DNA of 64,000 bases from Nitratidesulfovibrio sp. SRB-5 (GTDB lineage Bacteria; Desulfobacterota; Desulfovibrionia; Desulfovibrionales; Desulfovibrionaceae). This document shows positions 29,960-38,327 of the stretch, in pieces. The stretch is taken from NCBI RefSeq assembly GCF_019931275.1, contig NZ_JAIOTY010000001.1, positions 1,770,650 through 1,834,649 of the forward strand. Direction: 5' to 3'. The position numbers were made by a program, and so were the translations under genes. The notes under the pieces were generated by a model. The model did not search any database, had not been told where the DNA came from, and saw only the letters and a list, made by a program, of their open reading frames with translations. The first letter of the stretch is position 1. Each line of letters starts with the position of its first letter.

Positions 29960-32416
29960 CTACTGCACCGTCAGCAGTTCCTTGGCCACCCGCACGGCCT
30001 CCACGGCGTCGGCGGAATAGCCGTCCGCGCCGATGGCCTCGGCGTAGGCGGGCGTAACCACAGCCCCGCCCACCATGACCTTGACGGACAGGCCGCGCTC
30101 GCGCACCAGGCGCACGGTGTCTTCCATGCGCACCATGGTGGTGGTCATCAGGGCCGAAAGCCCGATCACCCGCGCGCCGTGGCGTTCCGCGGCCTCCACG
30201 ATGTCGGCGGCCTTCACGTCCTTGCCCAGGTCCACCACGTCGAAGCCGTGGTTGCCCAGCATCAGGGTGACGATATTCTTGCCGATGTCGTGGATGTCGC
30301 CCTCCACCGTGGCCATGATGATCACCGGGCGCGTTTCGTGCCCCCGCTGGGCTTCAAGCAACGGTTGAAGTTTGCGGAAGGCGTGCTGCATGGTCTCTGC
30401 CGAGCGGATGAGCTGCGGCAGGAAGTATTCGCGCCGCTCGTAGCGGCGGCCCACCTCGGTGATGCCGGGAATCAGCTTTTCCTGCACCAGCGAGAACGGG
30501 TCGGCCCCTTCGGACAGGGCGCGTTCCACCAGGGCCAGCGCGCCGTCGCGGTCGCCCCGGATGACGGCCTCTTCTAAGGTGGCGGCCTTGGCCTTCACGC
30601 CGCCCGCCCCACCACCGGTGCCGCCAGATGCCCCACCGGCAACCGTTCCCGTGGCGTCACCGCCCGGCGTCCAGCCGGAATAGCCTTCGATGAACGACTC
30701 GGCGTTGGCGTCCAGCCCCAGCAGCACGCTGGAGGCGGCCACCGCCTCGCGGATGCGCGCGTTGCCGGGGTGGGCGATGCACGAGGAAAGCCCCGCGCCC
30801 GCCGCCATGGCCAGAAAGGTGGAGTTCAGCAGTTCGCGCGCGGGCAGGCCGAACGAGATGTTGGACAGCCCGATGGTGGTGGGCAGCCCCTGCGCCGCGC
30901 ACCAGCGGATGGTATCCAGACAGTGGCGCGCGGCCTCTGCCTTGGACGACACGGCCAGGGCCAGCACGTCCACCATGACCAGGCGGCGCGGAATGCGCAG
31001 GCTGTCGGCCTGTTGCAGCAGTTCCTCTATGATGGCGATGCGTTCCGCCGCCGTCACCGGCAGCTTGCGCCCCTTGAGCGGCAGCAGGATGAACGGTGCG
31101 CCGTGGTCGCGGCACAGCGGCCCCAGGTGCTCCATGCGGCCCGGTTCGCCACTGATGGAGTTGACCAGCGGCGAGCCGGGATGGAACGGCAGGGCCGCGG
31201 CAATGGCGTCGGCATTGGACGAATCCAGCGACAGCGGCAGCGAATGGCGGGCCACCAGGCGTTCCACCAGTGCGGGCAGCAGCGCCGCCTCGTCCACCAT
31301 GGGCGCGCCCACGTTCACGTCCAGCAGCGGCGCGCCCGCCTCCACCTGTTCGTCGGCAAAGCGCAGGGCCTGGGCGAATTCGCCCGCCTGCAATTCCGCC
31401 GTCAGCAGCTTCTTGCCGGTGGGGTTGATGCGTTCGCCGATGATGCGGATGGGGCTGCCCGCCCCGATGTGCACGGCCTGGGCGCGGGTGGTCAGGACGA
31501 TGCCGTCGCGCCGGGCCGGATCGGGAACAAGGCCGCCGGAAAGGTTGTCCAGTGCGCCGCGCAGGGCGGCGATGTGGTCGGGCGTGGTGCCGCAGCAGCC
31601 GCCCAGCATGCGCACGCCGGACGCGGCAAAGCGCGCGGTGTGCCGGGCGAAGTCGTCCGGCCCCAGGCGGAACACGGTCTTGCCGTCCACCAGTTCCGGC
31701 AGGCCGGCGTTGGGTTCCACCAGCACGGGCACCTCGGAGATGGCCAGCAGTTCATCCGCCACCTCTGCCATCTGCTCCGGCCCGGCGCTGCAATTGGTGC
31801 CCACAAGGTCCACGCCCATGTTGAGCATGGACTGCACGAACACTTCGGGCCGCGTGCCGGTAAGGCTGACGCCGTTCTCGAAGGTCATGGAAACGCCCAC
31901 GGGCAGGTCGCACTCTGCGCGCACGGCCAGCACTATGGCCCGTGCCTCCGCCAAGTCGAACTGGGTCTCGGCCAGGATCAGGTCCACCCCGCCCTGCACC
32001 AGCCCCCGTATCTGGGCGCGGAAGGCGGCCACCAGTTCGGCGGGGTCCAGATCGCCCAGCGGGCGCATGAAGTGGCCGGACGGCCCCACGCTGCCCGCCA
32101 CGAAGGCCTCGCGACCACTGGCAAGCACGGCCTCGCGCGCGGCGCGGGCCATGGCCCGGTTGAACTCCACCACGTCGGGAGCGCCGGGGCCCGTGCCTAA
32201 TTTATGGATGCAGCCGCCAAAGGTGTTGGTGGTCAGCACGTCGGCCCCGGCCCGCAGGTAGTCGGCATGAATGCCCACCAGCACGTCGGGCCGGGCCAGG
32301 CAGAACAGTTCCGGGCTTACGCCGGGCGGCAACCCTCGTGACTGGAGCATGGTACCCATGCCGCCATCGAAGACCAGCCGACGACCTGACCGAAGCGCTT
32401 GACGAAAATCTGGCAC
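29960..32416 (-). CDS. metH: Cobalamin-dependent methionine synthase, lacking the reactivation domain
   Basis: MetH moves a methyl group from methyltetrahydrofolate to homocysteine through cobalamin. The 818-residue product has the homocysteine-binding domain (FDGGMGTML; zinc ligands in GTNCSAG and MLGGCCGTTPDH), and the pterin-binding domain (IGERINPTGKK to about residue 600). The cobalamin cap and B12 domain follow with the lower-ligand motif DIHDIGKNI. It ends after the B12 domain, so the C-terminal SAM-dependent reactivation domain of E. coli MetH is missing, as in other short MetH proteins. I chose the GTG at 32416 because AGGAG lies 8 bases before it. A frame extends to 32803 but would overlap rpoH. 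No riboswitch is visible upstream. Confidence 0.93.
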   Translation of the reverse strand: MPDFRQALRSGRRLVFDGGMGTMLQSRGLPPGVSPELFCLARPDVLVGIHADYLRAGADVLTTNTFGGCIHKLGTGPGAPDVVEFNRAMARAAREAVLASGREAFVAGSVGPSGHFMRPLGDLDPAELVAAFRAQIRGLVQGGVDLILAETQFDLAEARAIVLAVRAECDLPVGVSMTFENGVSLTGTRPEVFVQSMLNMGVDLVGTNCSAGPEQMAEVADELLAISEVPVLVEPNAGLPELVDGKTVFRLGPDDFARHTARFAASGVRMLGGCCGTTPDHIAALRGALDNLSGGLVPDPARRDGIVLTTRAQAVHIGAGSPIRIIGERINPTGKKLLTAELQAGEFAQALRFADEQVEAGAPLLDVNVGAPMVDEAALLPALVERLVARHSLPLSLDSSNADAIAAALPFHPGSPLVNSISGEPGRMEHLGPLCRDHGAPFILLPLKGRKLPVTAAERIAIIEELLQQADSLRIPRRLVMVDVLALAVSSKAEAARHCLDTIRWCAAQGLPTTIGLSNISFGLPARELLNSTFLAMAAGAGLSSCIAHPGNARIREAVAASSVLLGLDANAESFIEGYSGWTPGGDATGTVAGGASGGTGGGAGGVKAKAATLEEAVIRGDRDGALALVERALSEGADPFSLVQEKLIPGITEVGRRYERREYFLPQLIRSAETMQHAFRKLQPLLEAQRGHETRPVIIMATVEGDIHDIGKNIVTLMLGNHGFDVVDLGKDVKAADIVEAAERHGARVIGLSALMTTTMVRMEDTVRLVRERGLSVKVMVGGAVVTPAYAEAIGADGYSADAVEAVRVAKELLTVQ

Positions 32417-32535
32417 AGCCTGTACTCCTGAAACTTGGCTCGCAGGCGATGAAGAATCCGTGCACCGCGAGTGTTCCGAAAACATGTCCGACCGGCGCGT
32501 ACCGCCGCATGGGAAGGCCTGTGTACCGGAAAGCC

Positions 32536-32564
32536 TTGTAAAGGACAAACAAAAATCATACCAT
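32536..32564 (+). promoter_or_regulatory. Candidate sigma-70 promoter for rpoH
   Basis: TTGTAA (32536-32541) and TACCAT (32559-32564) are 17 bp apart in the only AT-rich patch of the 238-bp metH/rpoH divergent region. The predicted leader to the rpoH start is about 85 bases. TATGAT on the other strand overlaps it and might serve metH, but has no well-placed -35. Confidence 0.35.
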
Positions 32565-32654
32565 CCCGGCCTGTACGGCCCTGTCACGCATGGTGGGACC
32601 CCGCTACACGACGCACGAACCGGCGCGGCCTGCTCCGCGCCTTGACCGGATACC

Positions 32655-34064
32655 ATGACCGATACAGTGAAAACGCCGCGCCGCGCCGCGCGCACGCGCG
32701 GTGCCAAGGCCGCCCAATCAGCACAATCCGCACAATCCGTCGGACACGCAGGGGTGACCGGCGCCCTCTCCTCTGCCCCTGAATCTTCCGAAGCGCCCGT
32801 CATGCCGGAAGTCGTGCTTGAGGCCGAGGTGCTTCTGGATCAGCAGCCGGAAGTTGCCACCAGGGCCCGCGCCAAGGCGGGCTCCGGCAAATCCTCTTCC
32901 GGCAAGTCCGCACGGGGCCGCCGCGCCGCAGCCTCTCCCGCTGGCGACGGCGACGAGGGAGCCCCGGCCTCTGCCCCCCTGTCCGACGAAGCCCCCGACG
33001 AAGCGGACGACGATGAAAGTTCCGACGACGAACTGGACATCGACTTCGACGGTCCCGGTGACGACGCCATCGACGTCGACCTGCTGCACGGCGACGACGA
33101 TTCGTCGCATGCCCGGCATGACGCACATGACGGGGCGGGCGCATCTGACGAGAGCGCAGGCCGCCACCGTTCCCTGCCCGTACTGCGCCCGGCCATGCCC
33201 GGCGCCTCCACGCGCGACTCGCTGCACCTGTACCTGCGTGAAATCAGCCGGTTTCCGCTGCTGAAGCCGGACGAGGAATTCGACCTTGCCCGGCGCGTGC
33301 AGGAACAGGGCGACAGCGATGCCGCCTTCCGGCTGGTCACCTCGCACCTGCGCCTGGTGGTCAAGATCGCCATGGACTTCCAGCGGCGCTGGATGCAGAA
33401 TGTGCTGGATCTGATTCAGGAAGGCAACGTGGGCCTGATGCGCGCGGTCAACAAGTTCGACCCGGAAAAGGGCATCAAGTTCTCGTACTACGCCGCCTTC
33501 TGGATCAAGGCCTACATCCTCAAGTTCATCATGGACAACTGGAGGATGGTCAAGATCGGCACCACGCAGGCCCAGCGCAAGCTGTTCTACAATCTCAACA
33601 AGGAACGCCAGCGGCTCATCGCGCAGGGGTACGATCCTGACGCCACCATCCTGTCGGAAAAGCTCAACGTGACCGTCGAGCAGGTCATCGAGATGGAACA
33701 GCGCCTCGATTCGTCCGACATGTCGCTGGACATCACCGTGGGCGAAGATTCCGGCGGGGCCACCCGCATGGACTTCCTGCCCGCCCTGGGCCCCGGCATA
33801 GAGGAAACGCTGGCCAACAGCGAAATCGCGCGCATGGTGCAGGACAGGGTGCAGACCATCCTGCCGAAGCTGTCGGACAAGGAGGCGTACATCCTCCAGC
33901 ACCGCCTGCTTTCGGAACAGCCGGTCACCCTGCGCGAAATCGGCGAGAAGTACGACATCACCCGGGAACGCGTCCGCCAGATAGAAGCGCGCCTGCTGCA
34001 AAAGCTGCGCGACCATCTGTTCAAGGAAATCCGCGACTTCTCCTCGGACTGGATATCACAGTAG
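32655..34064 (+). CDS. rpoH: RNA polymerase sigma factor RpoH (sigma-32) with 185-residue N-terminal extension
   Basis: The C-terminal 284 residues are a sigma-32 family heat-shock sigma factor, the same length as E. coli RpoH. Region 1.2/2.1 begins near residue 186 ([18 protein letters not shown]). Region 2 contains [20 protein letters not shown] and [17 protein letters not shown]. The RpoH box [11 protein letters not shown] distinguishes it from RpoD. Region 4.2 ends with [17 protein letters not shown]. The first 185 residues are low complexity: a basic Lys/Gly/Ser part followed by a very acidic stretch (about 98-165). No in-frame start near 33210 is obvious, and composition resembles a coding region. 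It diverges from metH and precedes the TPR lipoprotein by 36 bp. Confidence 0.9.
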   Translation: MTDTVKTPRRAARTRGAKAAQSAQSAQSVGHAGVTGALSSAPESSEAPVMPEVVLEAEVLLDQQPEVATRARAKAGSGKSSSGKSARGRRAAASPAGDGDEGAPASAPLSDEAPDEADDDESSDDELDIDFDGPGDDAIDVDLLHGDDDSSHARHDAHDGAGASDESAGRHRSLPVLRPAMPGASTRDSLHLYLREISRFPLLKPDEEFDLARRVQEQGDSDAAFRLVTSHLRLVVKIAMDFQRRWMQNVLDLIQEGNVGLMRAVNKFDPEKGIKFSYYAAFWIKAYILKFIMDNWRMVKIGTTQAQRKLFYNLNKERQRLIAQGYDPDATILSEKLNVTVEQVIEMEQRLDSSDMSLDITVGEDSGGATRMDFLPALGPGIEETLANSEIARMVQDRVQTILPKLSDKEAYILQHRLLSEQPVTLREIGEKYDITRERVRQIEARLLQKLRDHLFKEIRDFSSDWISQ

Positions 34065-34100
34065 CCGCCCGGCCCGGTCAGGCCGTTGCACGAGCCCTCC

Positions 34101-35924
34101 ATGCCATCCATACTCCGCTTTTTCCCCCGCCGCAGCGCCACGGTCGCACAGGCGGCCAGCCGGCTGCCGCGCAGCCGCGTGTCCATCCGGACATCCGGCC
34201 CTACATCCGGCCCGGCCCCCGGACGTTCGCGCGTGGGGTCGCTTTCCCGCGTTGCCGCGCTGCTGGCGGCGGTCTGCCTTGCCTCCGGCGTGTCCGGCTG
34301 TGCCACGCGCCAGCCCGCGCCGGACCAGCCCGTCGCCCCCGTGGAATGGCGGCTGTCGCCCGACGCGGCCACCACCTACTACTATCTGCTCCTTGAGCAG
34401 GCGGCGCGCAACGGCAACATGCGCGATGCGCTGACGGCCATCGAGCAGTTGGTGGCCCTCGACCCGTCGCCCAGGGTGTTCATCGACGGTGGCTCGTTCC
34501 TGCTTTCGCGCAAGGAAGCGACCCTGGCCCGCCAGGTGTTGCAGGAAGGCGTGACCCGCTACCCCGACGACCTGGACATCACCCTGCTGCTGGTGGAAAC
34601 CTACCTCGAGGAAAACCGCACCGGCGATGCGCTGTACACCCTGCGCAGCTTCGTCGGCGCCCATGGCGAAGACGAGCAGGCCCGCCAGGAACTGGCCCTG
34701 CTGCTGGTGAAGACCCGCAACTTCGCCGAGGCCGACAAGCTGCTCTCCGGCATTGCCGAGCGCAACCGCACCCCCGTGCTGCGCTACTACCACGCTCGCG
34801 CCCTGGTGGGGCTGAACCGCCATTCCGAGGCGCTGGGCCAGTTGCGCAAGGCCGTCAAGGCCGCGCCCGACTTTCTGGAAGCCTGGGCCGAACTGGCCTT
34901 CATCTACGAGTTGCGCAAGGACTACGTGGAAGCCGAGCGCACCTACGAGCAGATCATCACCCTGGACGAAGGCAACCAGGACGTGTGGCTGCGGCTCATC
35001 GCCATCAGCCTGAAGCTGAACAACCCGGCCAAGGCCTACGAACTGGCCCGACAGGGGCCGGAAACCTTCGGCTTTCTGCTCACGGCGGCCACCCTGTTCC
35101 TGGAAGAAAAGTTCTACGAACAGGCCGACGCCCTGCTCACCGTGGTCAAGGACACCCCCGGCGCGCCCGAAGAGGTGTACTTCTACCTGGCCGTGCTGTC
35201 CTTCGAGGGCAAGCGCGACCCGGCAGGGGCCCTGCACTGGCTGTCGGAAATCACCCCGTCCAACAAGTACCACGACCGCGCCCTGCGCCTGAAAAGCCAG
35301 CTGCAGTACGAAAGCGGCGACCTTACCGGGGCGCTGGCCACGCTGAAGGAAGGACAGAAGACCTACCCCGGCCAGAAGGAATTCTGGCAGATGGAGGCCC
35401 AGCTGTACCTGAACAGCGACAAGCCGGAAGCGGCCCTGGCCGTCATGGACGAGGCGCGCAAGTTCTGGCCCGACGACGCCGAAATCGCCTTCATGCGCGG
35501 CATCATCCTGGACGAGCGCGGCCAGAAGGCCGAGGCGTTCACCATGATGGAGCAGGTCATCGCCGATCACCCGCGCCACGCCCAGGCCCTGAACTACGTG
35601 GGCTACACCCTGGCGGAACAGGGGCGCGACCTGGACCGCGCGCTGGAACTTATCACCCGTGCCCTTGAAGAATCGCCCGACAGTACCTACATCATCGATT
35701 CGCTGGCCTGGACGCACTACCGCCGGGGCGAGTTGAACGAGGCGTGGCAGGCCATCAGCCGCGCCGTGGAACTGGGCGCCAGCGACCCGACCATCTGGGA
35801 ACACTACGGCGACATCGCCGCCGCCCTCGGCAAGAAGGCAGAGGCGCGCAAGGGGTACCGCAAGGCCCTGGAAATGTCGCCCGCCAACGCGGCGGACGTT
35901 ACCGCCAAGCTCAAGAACCTGTGA
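34101..35924 (+). CDS. TPR-repeat lipoprotein
   Basis: This 607-residue protein consists of tetratricopeptide repeats and is probably an outer-membrane or periplasmic assembly/scaffold lipoprotein. A long basic n-region precedes the hydrophobic helix and the lipobox VSGC (Cys near residue 72). At least ten helical TPR-like pairs follow, the clearest being RALVGLNRHSEALGQLRKAV, AELAFIYELRKDYVEAER and YHRRGELNEAWQAI-type sequence near the end. The ATG at 34101 was preferred over a TTG at 34086. Its stop overlaps the start of the next lipoprotein gene (TGATG), so the two probably work together. No enzymatic motif is present. Confidence 0.85.
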   Translation: MPSILRFFPRRSATVAQAASRLPRSRVSIRTSGPTSGPAPGRSRVGSLSRVAALLAAVCLASGVSGCATRQPAPDQPVAPVEWRLSPDAATTYYYLLLEQAARNGNMRDALTAIEQLVALDPSPRVFIDGGSFLLSRKEATLARQVLQEGVTRYPDDLDITLLLVETYLEENRTGDALYTLRSFVGAHGEDEQARQELALLLVKTRNFAEADKLLSGIAERNRTPVLRYYHARALVGLNRHSEALGQLRKAVKAAPDFLEAWAELAFIYELRKDYVEAERTYEQIITLDEGNQDVWLRLIAISLKLNNPAKAYELARQGPETFGFLLTAATLFLEEKFYEQADALLTVVKDTPGAPEEVYFYLAVLSFEGKRDPAGALHWLSEITPSNKYHDRALRLKSQLQYESGDLTGALATLKEGQKTYPGQKEFWQMEAQLYLNSDKPEAALAVMDEARKFWPDDAEIAFMRGIILDERGQKAEAFTMMEQVIADHPRHAQALNYVGYTLAEQGRDLDRALELITRALEESPDSTYIIDSLAWTHYRRGELNEAWQAISRAVELGASDPTIWEHYGDIAAALGKKAEARKGYRKALEMSPANAADVTAKLKNL

Positions 35925-36829
35925 TGCACCTCTTTCGTCTTTCTCACGACCGATCCCTGGCGCACGGCACTGCCGTGCGCCATCGCGTGTGGTCCCGGCC
36001 GGCCCTGCCCGTCTCTATCCTGCCCGTCCTGCTCCTGCTTGTCCTGGCCGCCCTGCTTCAGGGCTGCGCCTCGCGCGTGGTCCCCGGCGTGCCCGCATCC
36101 ACCGAGCAGGCCGACGCCGCCTGGCATGCCTACCGCAGTTGGGCGCAGACCAACGACGCGGATGCGGGGCCCTTCCGGGTCAACGCCAGCCTGCGCTACA
36201 AGACCGGCGAACACGACGGCAACCGCGTGGTGGCCCTGCTGTGGTCCAACGGCGACGTGCCGCTGCGCCTGGACATCATGGCGGGCATCGGCGCCACCGT
36301 GGCCCGCATCCGCGAGGACGACACCACCTTCCTTGCCTATGCCCCCAACGAGAACCGCGCCTACTACCATAGCGGCGACCTGAACCATGGCGGGCGGGCC
36401 CTGCTCTCGTTCGGCGTGCCGGTGCCCTTTTCCGTGCCGGATCTGGCCAACCTGCTGAATGGCCGGTTCGCCCGGGTCTTCGACGATGCCCGCGCGGATG
36501 CACGGCTTGTGGCCGACGGGGGAATCGCCTACACTCTGCCGCGCGGCAGGGTTCGCGGAATGCTTGAACTTTCTCCCGAAGGGCTGCCTCGCCACTGGAC
36601 GGATACGCCCCCCGGTGAAAAGCAGGCTGGCTGGGACATGCGCATCGACTACGACGAGGCCGTGCCCCCCCTGCCCCGCAAGATCACCATCACCCACGCC
36701 AAGGGGTACTCGGCCATCCTGCTGGTGAAGGAACGCGAACGGCCACAGGCCTTCACCGGCGAGCAGCTGGGGCTGGAACTGCCCGAAGGCACCGAGGTTT
36801 TGCCGCTGCGCGAAGGAGCCCGTCGCTAA
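35924..36829 (+). CDS. LolB/DUF4292-like lipoprotein
   Basis: This 301-residue protein has a signal peptide with a lipobox LLQGC (Cys near residue 47) and a mature part rich in beta strands. The pattern FRVNASLRYKTGEHDGNRVVALLWSN, VPLRLDIMAGIGATVARI and FLAYAPNENRAYYHSG resembles the half-barrel LolA/LolB fold, where LolB inserts lipoproteins into the outer membrane. The match is by general layout; I cannot separate LolB from the DUF4292 group by eye. Its ATG overlaps the TPR lipoprotein stop by one base. The classic lolB-ispE-prs neighbourhood is loosely preserved, since ispE and prs occur about 6 kb downstream. Confidence 0.7.
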   Translation: MHLFRLSHDRSLAHGTAVRHRVWSRPALPVSILPVLLLLVLAALLQGCASRVVPGVPASTEQADAAWHAYRSWAQTNDADAGPFRVNASLRYKTGEHDGNRVVALLWSNGDVPLRLDIMAGIGATVARIREDDTTFLAYAPNENRAYYHSGDLNHGGRALLSFGVPVPFSVPDLANLLNGRFARVFDDARADARLVADGGIAYTLPRGRVRGMLELSPEGLPRHWTDTPPGEKQAGWDMRIDYDEAVPPLPRKITITHAKGYSAILLVKERERPQAFTGEQLGLELPEGTEVLPLREGARR

Positions 36830-36898
36830 GGGGGCATCCCTTGCCGGTCCAACCCGGCCCACGGGCTGCCCGCACGCTTCACCAACTGTTCCGACCGG

Positions 36899-36952
36899 CC
36901 CGACCGATCTGCCAGGCCCGACCGATCCGGCAGGCCCGACCGATCCGGCAGG
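36899..36952. repeat. 18-bp tandem repeat, three copies
   Basis: Three 18-bp units (36899-36916, 36917-36934, 36935-36952) of cccgaccgatccggcagg type; the last two are identical and the first differs at one or two bases. They lie in the 248-bp gap before the small helical-protein gene. Confidence 0.9.
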
Positions 36953-37077
36953 CACGGCAGGCAGACGGGCACGGCGGGTTGACCAGTCTGGCTGTCCGGC
37001 TGGCCTGACCATCAAACCGGCCCGACCATTCCACCAACGGACACACCACGCAGCACCATAACGCGACGGAGACGTTC

Positions 37078-37461
37078 ATGACCGCACCCGATACCCAGAC
37101 CTCCTTCTCTCTTTCGGCCGTGCTGTCCAACCTCAAGGTGGGGCTGTGCGTGCTGCGCGGCGAACTGGGCCGCGTGGCCTCCGGCGTGCTGCGCGGCATG
37201 GAGGCGCGCCAGTTGCGCCGCCGCCTGGACGAGGAACACGCAGCCCTGGGCCGCCGCGTGGCGGAACTGCTGGAAGCGGGCAGCCTTGATGCCCAAGGTG
37301 CCTGTGGCCTGACTGATGACGCCCGCCTCCGCGAACTGGCCGGACGCGCCGCCTTCCTGCGTGACGAACTGGCCCGCCATGCCGCCGGTGCCGCTGCGGA
37401 CCGCGAGCGCCACATGGGCCGCATGGCCCGGCGTTGCGGCTCGAATGGCCCGGGTGCCTAG
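37078..37461 (+). CDS. Small helical hypothetical protein
   Basis: This 127-residue protein matches no family I recognise. It is Ala/Arg/Leu-rich and predicted almost wholly helical, with heptad-like stretches (RQLRRRLDEEHAALGRRVAELLEAG) that suggest a coiled coil. It has no membrane helix. Only two cysteines are present outside the tail. The ATG at 37078 is preceded by a GGAGACGTTC spacing that makes a good ribosome site. It stands between two repeat-rich gaps, upstream of rpiB, and codon use is like the neighbours. Confidence 0.7.
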   Translation: MTAPDTQTSFSLSAVLSNLKVGLCVLRGELGRVASGVLRGMEARQLRRRLDEEHAALGRRVAELLEAGSLDAQGACGLTDDARLRELAGRAAFLRDELARHAAGAAADRERHMGRMARRCGSNGPGA

Positions 37462-37547
37462 CCCGGCGGGAATCGGCTTTCAGGCCGCGTAACCGGCTGA
37501 CACCGCCAGGACAGGCGTTTTCCGTCTTGCCCGGTCACGGCTCCGTC

Positions 37548-37576
37548 TTGACAAGCGGCCCTCGGAACAGCACATT
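37548..37576 (+). promoter_or_regulatory. Weak candidate promoter for rpiB
   Basis: A consensus TTGACA (37548-37553) is followed after 17 bp by CACATT (37571-37576), a poor -10. It lies about 120 bp before the rpiB start. Confidence 0.25.
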
Positions 37577-37699
37577 CCCAGCGCCAGCCGGACCCGCCCC
37601 GCATCCGGGACGCACGACCGGCATCAATGCCACGGCATACCCGGCGCCCGCCACGGGCGCGCATTCCGTATTTTCGCCAGCACGCAGCAAGGAAACCAC

Positions 37700-38197
37700 A
37701 TGTCCGCACCCGCCAGTCACGCGCCCGCCAGCCACGCATCCGCCATGTCCGCCCCGGTCATCATCGGCTCCGACCACGCCGGTCTCGCCCTGAAGCAGGT
37801 CATCGTCGCCCACCTCAAGGCTGCGGGCCGCCAGGTGGAAGACCTTGGCCCCCAGACCGCCGAAAGTTGCGACTATCCGCTCTACGCCGCCAAGGTGACC
37901 GAGCGGGTGCTGGCCACCGGCGGCTTCGGCATCCTGGTCTGCGGCACGGGCATCGGCATGTCCATGGCCGCCAACCGCTTTCCGGGCATCCGCGCCGCGC
38001 TGTGCACCTGCGAATTCCACGCCCGCGCCACCCGCCAGCACAACGACGCCAACGTGCTGTGCCTTGGCGAACGGGTAACCGGTCCCGGCGTTGCCATGGG
38101 CCTTGTGGACCTGTTTCTGGACACCCCCTTCGAGGGTGGCCGCCACCAGCGCCGCATCGACCAGTTCGACGGGCCTGCCTGTACCGGCGGTTGCTAG
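37700..38197 (+). CDS. rpiB: Ribose-5-phosphate isomerase B
   Basis: RpiB interconverts ribose-5-phosphate and ribulose-5-phosphate in the non-oxidative pentose phosphate pathway. The 165-residue product has the family start PVIIGSDHAGLALK, the active-site Cys in GFGILVCGTGIGMSMAANRF, then RAALCTCEFHARATRQHNDA containing the catalytic His/Arg, and LCLGERVTGPG. The first 15 residues (SHAPASHAS) are a repetitive extra, and an ATG at 37745 would give the standard N-terminus. An AAGGA ribosome site favours 37700. Confidence 0.95.
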   Translation: MSAPASHAPASHASAMSAPVIIGSDHAGLALKQVIVAHLKAAGRQVEDLGPQTAESCDYPLYAAKVTERVLATGGFGILVCGTGIGMSMAANRFPGIRAALCTCEFHARATRQHNDANVLCLGERVTGPGVAMGLVDLFLDTPFEGGRHQRRIDQFDGPACTGGC

Positions 38198-38228
38198 GCA
38201 GGACATCGGCCTTGCAGGCCGAATGCCT
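38196..38228 (+). terminator. Stem-loop after rpiB
   Basis: A two-part hairpin (aggca/tgcct outside, cggcc/ggccg inside, ttgca loop) starts within the rpiB stop codon. It lacks an immediate T-tract, though cttcttcatt follows 10 bases on. It may attenuate transcription into cysS. Confidence 0.3.
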
Positions 38229-38327
38229 GCACCACGCTTCTTCATTAGCCTGTCCACCGTGCCGGGCGCATCCGGCATACGGCGTTCATTCGCCGACGCA
38301 CCACACCGCATTCCCACGGGAGCATCA

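Noticed and set aside
32417-32654. SAM or cobalamin riboswitch upstream of metH
   Set aside because: No conserved core could be aligned by eye and the region is short; a covariance-model search would settle it.
38198-38327. T-box leader upstream of cysS
   Set aside because: No T-box sequence or specifier-loop structure is visible; only a short hairpin is present.
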